From positions 1 to 10,954 of the forward strand of contig JAFASB010000283.1 of assembly GCA_019244985.1 (NCBI GenBank): a stretch of 10,954 bases of DNA, written 5' to 3'. The notes under the pieces were generated by a model, which saw nothing but the letters and a program-made list of their open reading frames with translations, was not told the DNA's origin and ran no database searches. Source of the DNA: Acidimicrobiia bacterium. GTDB lineage: Bacteria; Actinomycetota; Acidimicrobiia; Acidimicrobiales; AC-14. Below are positions 6,506 to 10,954 of this stretch, piece by piece; within the stretch, counting starts at the first letter, position 1; every line of letters starts with the position of its first letter. Position numbers and translations under genes: made by a program.

Positions 6506-7207
6506 GTGACAGAGCAGCCGACCGTTCTCGTTGTCGAGGACGAGGAGTCGTTCGTCGAGGCGCTGGTCGTCGGCCTCAAGCGCGAAGGGTTCCGGGTGCG
6601 CGTCGCCCGCGACGGGCTCGAGGCCCTCGAGGTGTTCGACTCGGCGCGGCCCGACCTCGTCCTGCTCGACGTCATGCTGCCGCGCATGTCCGGTGTCGAC
6701 GTCTGTCGCGAGCTGCGCAACAAGTCCCGCGTCCCGATCGTGATGGTCACCGCGAAGGCGTCAGAGATCGACACGGTCGTCGGCTTGGAGGTCGGTGCCG
6801 ACGACTACGTCACCAAGCCCTACCGGCTGCGCGAGCTGGTCGCCCGAATGCGGGCGGTCCTCCGGCGTGCGCCGCGCGAAGACGAGGTGCTGACGAGTGG
6901 CGATGTGCTCGAGGTCGGCGACGTCCGTCTCGATCCTGAGCGCCATGAGGTCGTCGTCCGGGGCGACGAGATCGCGCTGCCGCTCAAGGAGTTCGAGGTC
7001 CTGGAGCTTCTTCTCGACAACGCCGGCCGGGTCCTCACCCGGGAGACGCTGATCGACCGGGTCTGGGGGCCGCACTACGTGGGTGACACCAAGACCCTCG
7101 ACGTGCACATCAAGCGCCTGCGGGCCAAGGTCGAAGAGGACCCCTCGCACCCCACGCGGATCACGACGATCCGGGGTCTGGGATACCGGTACGAGAAGCC
7201 CCGGTAG
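6506..7207 (+). CDS. regX3: RegX3-like OmpR-family response regulator
   Basis: DNA-binding response regulator, the expected output of the kinase just upstream. The receiver domain spans about residues 5-120, with the acidic pair in VVEDEES, phospho-acceptor Asp55 in LVLLDVMLP, Thr82 in MVTA, and Lys104 in YVTKPY. The C-terminal winged-helix domain (about 130-230) has LPLKEFEVLELLL, GRVLTRETLIDRVWG, YVGDTKTLDVHIKRLRAKVE and the closing RGLGYRYE. DSEID/ASEIDTVVGLEVGADDYVTKPY and YVGDTKTLDVH are very like mycobacterial RegX3, the phosphate-starvation regulator. The start is GTG 6506, seven bases after the kinase stop, with GGG at 6493-6495 as a modest ribosome site, so the two genes are one operon. 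Likely targets are the GTTCA repeats before pstS and before senX3. Length (233 residues) is normal. Confidence 0.93.
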   Translation: MTEQPTVLVVEDEESFVEALVVGLKREGFRVRVARDGLEALEVFDSARPDLVLLDVMLPRMSGVDVCRELRNKSRVPIVMVTAKASEIDTVVGLEVGADDYVTKPYRLRELVARMRAVLRRAPREDEVLTSGDVLEVGDVRLDPERHEVVVRGDEIALPLKEFEVLELLLDNAGRVLTRETLIDRVWGPHYVGDTKTLDVHIKRLRAKVEEDPSHPTRITTIRGLGYRYEKPR

Positions 7208-7227
7208 GGCTGTCCGACATCAGGTTT

Positions 7228-7246
7228 CCCGGGCCGGTCGCCCGGG
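7228..7246 (+). terminator. GC-rich hairpin after regX3
   Basis: CCCGGGC (7228-7234) and GCCCGGG (7240-7246) form a perfect seven-pair stem with a five-base loop, 21 bases after the regX3 stop. All seven pairs are G-C. No U-run follows, so this is a candidate transcription end of the senX3-regX3 operon, possibly Rho-assisted, rather than a textbook intrinsic terminator. Confidence 0.4.
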
Positions 7247-7298
7247 CGTCAAGACCCGGCCACCTGCGCGTCACAAGGAAGGTGCAGCATCGCACCCG

Positions 7299-7505
7299 GT
7301 GGCTGAGGTCGGTACACCCGTCGAAATCCGGTGCCATCCCACGTGCCCATGGGCCGGTGGGTGGCAGGTGTGCGAGATCCTCGTCGCCGGCAGCGGGTTC
7401 GCCTACCGGGTGCGACGCATCGGCCTCAGCCAGGTCTTGGACGTCGCCATCCCGGAATCCGACGTCCGCCCCGCCCGGATCCCGGCCCTGGGGCGCGCCG
7501 GCTGA
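7299..7505 (+). CDS. Small hypothetical protein with Cys/Trp-rich centre
   Basis: I do not recognise this 68-residue protein. Its frame has strong G/C bias at third codon positions and a protein-like sequence, unlike the Arg/Ser-rich alternatives in the other frames. The N-terminal half holds VEIRCHPTCPW (cysteines four apart) then WQVCE. The second half reads as short strands (GFAYRVRRIG, QVLDVAIPESDVRPA), which suggests a small beta-barrel (SH3/Tudor-like) fold, by inference only. GTG 7299 is the first usable start in frame. The purine-rich AGGAAGG at 7275-7281 lies 17 bases upstream, too far to be a normal ribosome site for it, so the start is uncertain. It sits after the regX3 hairpin and before a dehydrogenase gene, with no clear functional link to either. 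The three cysteines could bind a metal or be structural. Confidence 0.55.
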   Translation: MAEVGTPVEIRCHPTCPWAGGWQVCEILVAGSGFAYRVRRIGLSQVLDVAIPESDVRPARIPALGRAG

Positions 7506-7545
7506 CCCTCCGTCCCCGAAAGCGCTCGCCACACGCGGGGCGGGG

Positions 7546-7551
7546 TAGAAC
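7546..7551 (+). promoter_or_regulatory. Possible -10 element for a leaderless dehydrogenase transcript
   Basis: TAGAAC lies six bases before the ATG at 7558, so transcription from it would begin at or next to the start codon. No good Shine-Dalgarno sequence is present (GGGG runs at 7537-7545 are 13 or more bases away), which fits leaderless translation. No recognisable -35 accompanies it. The last base departs from TANNNT. Confidence 0.35.
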
Positions 7552-7557
7552 CGGTCC

Positions 7558-8325
7558 ATGAGCAGCGAACGGTTGGACGGCACGGTGGCCCTGGTGACCG
7601 GGGCGAGCAGCGGCATCGGGGAGGCGACGGCGCGGGTGCTGGCCGAGGAGGGTGCCGCTGTGGCGGTGGCCGCCCGCCGCGTCGACCGGCTCGACGAGCT
7701 CGTTTCCGCGATCGAGGAGAAGGGCGGGCGCGCACTTGCGATCGAGACCGACGTAACTGACGAGGCCCAAGCACGAGCCGCTGTCGAGCGGACCGTCGGT
7801 GAGCTCGGTCGGCTCGACACGGTCATCAACAACGCAGGGGTGATGCTCCTCGGGCCTGCCGAGTCGGCGCCGCTCGAGGAGTGGGAGCGCATGGTGTCGC
7901 TCAATGTCCTCGGAGTGCTCTATACGACCCACGCCGCGCTCCCGCACCTTCTCGCTGCCGTGGAGTCGTCGCCCCGCGGCGTCGCCGACCTGGTCAACAT
8001 CAGCTCGGTCGCCGGCCGCGTCGCCCGCACGGGCTCGAGCGTCTACAACCTCTCGAAGTGGGGGGTGGGTGCCTTCACGGAATCGCTGCGCCAGGAGTTC
8101 ACCAAGCGTCACCTGCGCGTCTCGGTCGTCGAGCCGGGCGCCGTGCGTACAGAACTCGGCTCGCACGTGCGTGAGGAGGTCCGGGCCGCGAGCCTGTCCC
8201 GCTTCAAGGACGTCGAGATTCTCCACGCGGAGGACATCGCCGACGCCATCTCCTACATCGTGACCAGGCCCCGCCGCGTCGCAATCAACGAGCTCCTGGT
8301 TCGCCCCACCGAGCAAGAGGGTTAG
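7558..8325 (+). CDS. SDR-family NAD(P)-dependent oxidoreductase
   Basis: Classical short-chain dehydrogenase/reductase of 255 residues, cytoplasmic, using NAD(P)(H) to interconvert an alcohol and a carbonyl. The Rossmann cofactor motif TGASSGIG is at 14-21, and the basic AARR after the second strand suggests NADP(H) over NAD(H). DVTD contacts the adenine ring and NNAG is at 91-94. The catalytic tetrad is complete: Asn116 (SLNVLG), Ser150 (NISSVAG), Tyr163 and Lys167 (YNLSK). The PGAVRTEL stretch is typical of YdfG-like and clavulanate-dehydrogenase-like members. The substrate cannot be told from sequence. ATG 7558 is the natural start, placing the cofactor motif at the usual distance from the N-terminus. 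It appears monocistronic, with 52 bases before it and 88 after. A phosphate-related role is not indicated. Confidence 0.93.
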   Translation: MSSERLDGTVALVTGASSGIGEATARVLAEEGAAVAVAARRVDRLDELVSAIEEKGGRALAIETDVTDEAQARAAVERTVGELGRLDTVINNAGVMLLGPAESAPLEEWERMVSLNVLGVLYTTHAALPHLLAAVESSPRGVADLVNISSVAGRVARTGSSVYNLSKWGVGAFTESLRQEFTKRHLRVSVVEPGAVRTELGSHVREEVRAASLSRFKDVEILHAEDIADAISYIVTRPRRVAINELLVRPTEQEG

Positions 8326-8345
8326 ACCGCGGCCCCCGCCGGCTA

Positions 8346-8375
8346 CGGCGGACTCTTCCGGCTCGCCGTCCGCCG
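8346..8375 (+). terminator. Hairpin between the dehydrogenase and aconitase genes
   Basis: CGGCGGAC (8346-8353) and GTCCGCCG (8368-8375) are perfect inverted copies separated by a 14-base loop, beginning 21 bases after the dehydrogenase stop. No U-run follows. It may end the upstream transcript or be part of the aconitase 5' region. In such GC-rich DNA an eight-base stem has some chance of being accidental. Confidence 0.3.
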
Positions 8376-8413
8376 CTGACCCAAAGTCCACGTCCAGATG
8401 AGAGGCTGACCTC

Positions 8414-10393
8414 ATGGGACGCGCCGTCGGTTCAGAACGCAACGTCACCCAGAAGCTGATCGAGGACCATCTCGTCGAGGGCGAGATGACGCCGGGCACC
8501 GAGATCGGACTGCGCATCGACCAGACCCTGACCCAGGATGCGACGGGGACCGTTGTCATGCTCGAGCTCGAGGCCATGGAGCTCGACCGCGTCCGGACCG
8601 AAGTCTCGGTGCAGTACGTCGACCACAACCTCTTGCAGGCCGACTTCCGCAATGCCGACGACCACTTGTTCCTGCACAGCGCGTGTCAGCGCTTCGGAAT
8701 CTGGTACTCCCGCCCCGGGAACGGCATCAGCCACGCCGTGCACATGCAGCGTTTCGGCCGTCCCGGCGCCACCGTGGCGGGTTCCGACAGCCACACGTGC
8801 GCGGCCGGAGCGCTCGGCATGCTCGCCATCGGCGTCGGCGGTCTGGAGGTGGCGCTGGCGATGGCGGGCGAGCCGCTCCATGTCACGATGCCCGAAGTCT
8901 GGGGCATCCGCCTCGTGGGTGAGCTGCCCGACTGGGTGAGCGCCAAGGACGTGATCCTCGAGCTCCTCCGCCGTCACGACGTCAAAGGCGGGAGGGGACG
9001 GATCCTCGAGTACCACGGCCCTGGCCTCCAGCACTTGCGAGCCATGGACCGCCACGTGATCGCCAACATGGGTGCCGAGCTGGGTGCGACAACGAGCGTG
9101 TTTCCGTCCGACGACGAGGTGTGGCGCTTCCTCTCGTCGGAAGGGCGCGGAGACGCGTGGAACGAGCTCGTTGCCGATGACGGCGCCAGGTACGACATCG
9201 ACGAGGAGATCGATCTGTCGACGATCGAGCCCCTGATCGCCAAGCCCTCCAGCCCCGGCAACGTCGTGGCCGTGCGCGAGGTCGACGGCGAGTCGATCTA
9301 CCAGGTGGTCGTGGGCTCGTCCGCCAACCCCGGCCTGCGGGACTTCGCCACCGTGGCCGAGATCGTGAAGGGCCGGCACGTGGCCGACCAGATTTCGTTC
9401 GACGTCAACCCGACCTCACGTCAGACCCTCGAAAACCTCATGGCCGACGGCCATGCCCTGGCCTTGATCGAGGCCGGCGCCCGCCTGCACCAGGCCGGCT
9501 GCATGGGGTGCATCGGCATGGGCCAGGCCCCGGCGACGGGCCAGAACAGCCTGCGGACGATGCCCCGCAACTTCCCCGGGCGCTCGGGCACGCGCGAGGA
9601 CAAGGTGTGGCTGTGCTCGCCGGAGACCGCCGCCGCCTCGGCGCTGACGGGCACGATCACCGACCCCCGCCGCCTCGAGGAGCTTTACGGGATGCAGGCG
9701 CCCCGCGTGGAGCCGCCCGAGAACCTGATCGTCGACGCCGAGATGCTCCTACCCCCGCCCGCATCGGGAGAGGGCATCGAGCTGGTGAAGGGGCCCAACA
9801 TCGCGTCCCTGCCCGACTTCGAGCCACTGGCAGACCGCATCGAGGGGCCCGTGCTCCTGAAGGTCGGAGACAACATCTCGACCGACGAGATCATGCCTGC
9901 GGGCGAACGGGTTCTTCCCTACCGGAGCAACATCCCGAAGATGGCCGAGTTCGTGTTCGACGCCGTCGATGAGTCCTTCCCGAGTCGGGCCCTCGAGGTG
10001 CGCGACGCTGGCGGCCACATCGTCGTGGGCGGGGAGAACTACGGTCAGGGCTCCAGTCGTGAGCACGCGGCGATCGCCCCGCGGTTTCTCGGACTCCGGG
10101 CTGTGATCGCCAAGAACTTCGCGCGGATCCACTGGCAGAACCTGGTCAACTTCGGGATCCTGCCACTGGAGTTCGACGACCCCGCCGCCTACGACCGCAT
10201 CGACCAGGACGACGTCCTCGTCCTCGACGGGCTGCGCGAGCGACTGGGCGATGCCGGCCGCTCACTGGTCGCGGAGAACACAACGAAGGGCGAGCGCTTC
10301 GACCTCCGCCACCACCTCTCGCCACGTCAGGTCGAAGTGATCCTGGCCGGCGGTCTGATCCCGATTTTCAAGGCACGCCTGACGAAGGCGTAA
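8414..10393 (+). CDS. Aconitate hydratase, short Aquifex-type (about 660 residues)
   Basis: Predicted to convert citrate to isocitrate through cis-aconitate in the TCA cycle, in the cytoplasm. At 659 residues it is much shorter than AcnA or AcnB and matches the compact Aquifex-type group. Domains 1-3 cover about 1-440 and include YVDHN at 68-72, SDSHTCAAG at 124-132 (Asp125, His127) and CMGCIG at 363-368, which supplies two [4Fe-4S] ligands, Cys363 and Cys366. The swivel domain, about 466-655, has GDNISTDEIMPAG and GENYGQGSSREHAA (540-553) with the active-site Ser547/Ser548/Arg549. The stretch that normally reads GSCTN is GSSANPG (301-307), so Ser303 stands where the first cluster cysteine is expected. 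GAGAGG at 8400-8405, eight bases before ATG 8414, supports the start. Related hydro-lyases (homoaconitase, isopropylmalate isomerase) use the same fold, but a fused swivel domain and this length favour aconitase. The frame is intact. Confidence 0.88.
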   Translation: MGRAVGSERNVTQKLIEDHLVEGEMTPGTEIGLRIDQTLTQDATGTVVMLELEAMELDRVRTEVSVQYVDHNLLQADFRNADDHLFLHSACQRFGIWYSRPGNGISHAVHMQRFGRPGATVAGSDSHTCAAGALGMLAIGVGGLEVALAMAGEPLHVTMPEVWGIRLVGELPDWVSAKDVILELLRRHDVKGGRGRILEYHGPGLQHLRAMDRHVIANMGAELGATTSVFPSDDEVWRFLSSEGRGDAWNELVADDGARYDIDEEIDLSTIEPLIAKPSSPGNVVAVREVDGESIYQVVVGSSANPGLRDFATVAEIVKGRHVADQISFDVNPTSRQTLENLMADGHALALIEAGARLHQAGCMGCIGMGQAPATGQNSLRTMPRNFPGRSGTREDKVWLCSPETAAASALTGTITDPRRLEELYGMQAPRVEPPENLIVDAEMLLPPPASGEGIELVKGPNIASLPDFEPLADRIEGPVLLKVGDNISTDEIMPAGERVLPYRSNIPKMAEFVFDAVDESFPSRALEVRDAGGHIVVGGENYGQGSSREHAAIAPRFLGLRAVIAKNFARIHWQNLVNFGILPLEFDDPAAYDRIDQDDVLVLDGLRERLGDAGRSLVAENTTKGERFDLRHHLSPRQVEVILAGGLIPIFKARLTKA

Positions 10394-10423
10394 CCAGCCC
10401 GTTTCCTGTCGTGCCCTGCCGGG

Positions 10424-10429
10424 TAGTGG
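10424..10429 (+). promoter_or_regulatory. Possible -10 element before the DUF1360 gene
   Basis: TAGTGG ends seven bases before the GTG at 10437, the same layout as at the senX3 gene and close to that at the dehydrogenase gene. A weak TTTCCT at 10402-10407 lies 16 bases upstream. The final base departs from TANNNT and the gap after the aconitase stop is only 43 bases, so co-transcription with aconitase is the alternative. Confidence 0.25.
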
Positions 10430-10436
10430 CCTCGGC

Positions 10437-10954
10437 GTGAGTGAAACCGCTGAACGAGCGCTCCACGTTGCCGAGCACGCCGTGCACGGCTACGCGCCGG
10501 GGGAAGAGCGACCGCTGCTCGACCACGCGGCGCTCGTCGGCGTGTACGGGACGGCTGTCACCGGGCTTTCTCTCCTGGTCAGGCGCCGTCGCCGCCAGTT
10601 GCCCGAGCGGATCTCGGCGGGCGACCTTGTCCTCCTGGCGGTTGCGACCCACAAGCTCAGCCGGATGCTGACCAAGGACACCGTCACCGCGCCCTTCCGT
10701 GCCCCGTTCACCAAGTTCAAGGGACCCGGCGCGGCGGGCGAGGTCAACGAGGAGCCGCGGGAGGACTCGCCAGGCAAGCACGCGGTCGGCGAACTGGTGA
10801 CGTGTCCCTTCTGTATGGCCCAGTGGGTGGGCACCGGCTTCGTGTTCGGCTACCTGCTCGCCCCCCGGGCGACCCGGATGGCCGCGTCACTGTTCACGAT
10901 GGTTGCCGCCAGTGACGTTCTCCAGTACGCCTACACGGCGCTGGGCGAGTCCGT
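10437..10954 (+). CDS. DUF1360 (YjcA-like) membrane protein, 3' truncated
   Basis: The frame runs off the right edge, so only the first 172 residues are visible. The core is typical of the DUF1360 family, to which the Bacillus sporulation-associated protein YjcA belongs: LAVATHKLSRMLTKDTVTAPFRAPF (split here at residues 67-91), then GEVNEEPRE, HAVGELVTCPFCMAQWVG (115-132) with the paired cysteines Cys123 and Cys126, and hydrophobic segments at about 31-48, 131-142 and 148-168. The biochemical function of the family is not known, and the CPFC motif could bind a metal or be redox active. A polar lead of about 30 residues precedes the first hydrophobic segment. GTG 10437 is the first good start after the aconitase stop, with no clear Shine-Dalgarno sequence. 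A direct link to the aconitase gene is not evident. Confidence 0.85.
   Translation, partial: MSETAERALHVAEHAVHGYAPGEERPLLDHAALVGVYGTAVTGLSLLVRRRRRQLPERISAGDLVLLAVATHKLSRMLTKDTVTAPFRAPFTKFKGPGAAGEVNEEPREDSPGKHAVGELVTCPFCMAQWVGTGFVFGYLLAPRATRMAASLFTMVAASDVLQYAYTALGES

Noticed and set aside
7514..7540. CCCCG...CGGGG inverted repeat before the dehydrogenase gene
   Set aside because: Only five pairs with a 17-base loop, which is expected by chance in such GC-rich sequence.
7282..7548. Alternative frame (88 codons) from GTG 7282 overlapping the small ORF
   Set aside because: Arg/Ser/Ala-rich composition typical of a shifted frame in GC-rich DNA. The 7299-7505 frame has more coding-like codon use and a more protein-like sequence.
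7426..8652. Open frame of 408 codons on the - strand across the dehydrogenase and the aconitase start
   Set aside because: It crosses two real genes and an intergenic gap and shows no family motifs.
1..10954. Search for a defence system, mobile element, CRISPR array or other novel cassette
   Set aside because: No transposase, integrase, terminal repeats, spaced repeat array or unfamiliar multi-gene cassette was seen. The genes are housekeeping and phosphate functions with uniform codon use.

Overview
The window reads as chromosomal DNA from a high-GC actinobacterium. Synonymous positions are strongly G/C, GTG starts are frequent, the two-component pair resembles mycobacterial SenX3-RegX3, and the phosphate-control repeats have the actinobacterial GTTCAYC form. 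The blend of features (RegX3-type regulator, Aquifex-type aconitase, DUF1360 protein, apparently leaderless promoters) makes me lean towards a non-mycobacterial lineage such as Acidimicrobiia, but this is inference. All recognised genes lie on the + strand. I see no mobile elements, tRNA/rRNA genes or CRISPR arrays.

Region 1 (1-7207) is an almost complete phosphate-homeostasis locus. It opens with the 3' end of an exopolyphosphatase (Ppx/GppA) gene. A 110-base gap follows, carrying tandem GTTC repeats at an exact 11-base period (a PHO box). Next come pstS, pstC, pstA, pstB and phoU: lipoprotein phosphate receptor, two permease subunits, ATPase and the PhoU regulator. pstC and pstA overlap by one base and the other junctions are short, which suggests one operon. 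After a second gap holding an inverted repeat built from the same PHO half-sites come a sensor histidine kinase (senX3-like) and its OmpR-family response regulator (regX3-like). Working model: PstSCAB imports phosphate, PhoU reports transporter state to the kinase, and the regulator binds the GTTCA repeats in front of pstS and of its own operon. The exopolyphosphatase next door would release phosphate from stored polyphosphate.

Region 2 (7208-8325) holds a hairpin downstream of regX3, a small unrecognised cysteine-containing ORF (68 codons), and a classical short-chain dehydrogenase/reductase.

Region 3 (8326-10954) holds a full-length 659-residue aconitase of the short Aquifex type and the start of a DUF1360 (YjcA-like) membrane protein cut by the window edge. 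The aconitase keeps the substrate-site motifs and a CxxC pair but has serine where the first iron-sulfur cysteine is normally found.

Most of this is a well-known gene set. The points worth a second look are the two PHO-repeat arrays and the hairpin made from them, the recurrent TAG-N3 motif six or seven bases before start codons (leaderless transcripts), the altered cluster ligand in the aconitase, the extended PstA, and the small unknown protein.
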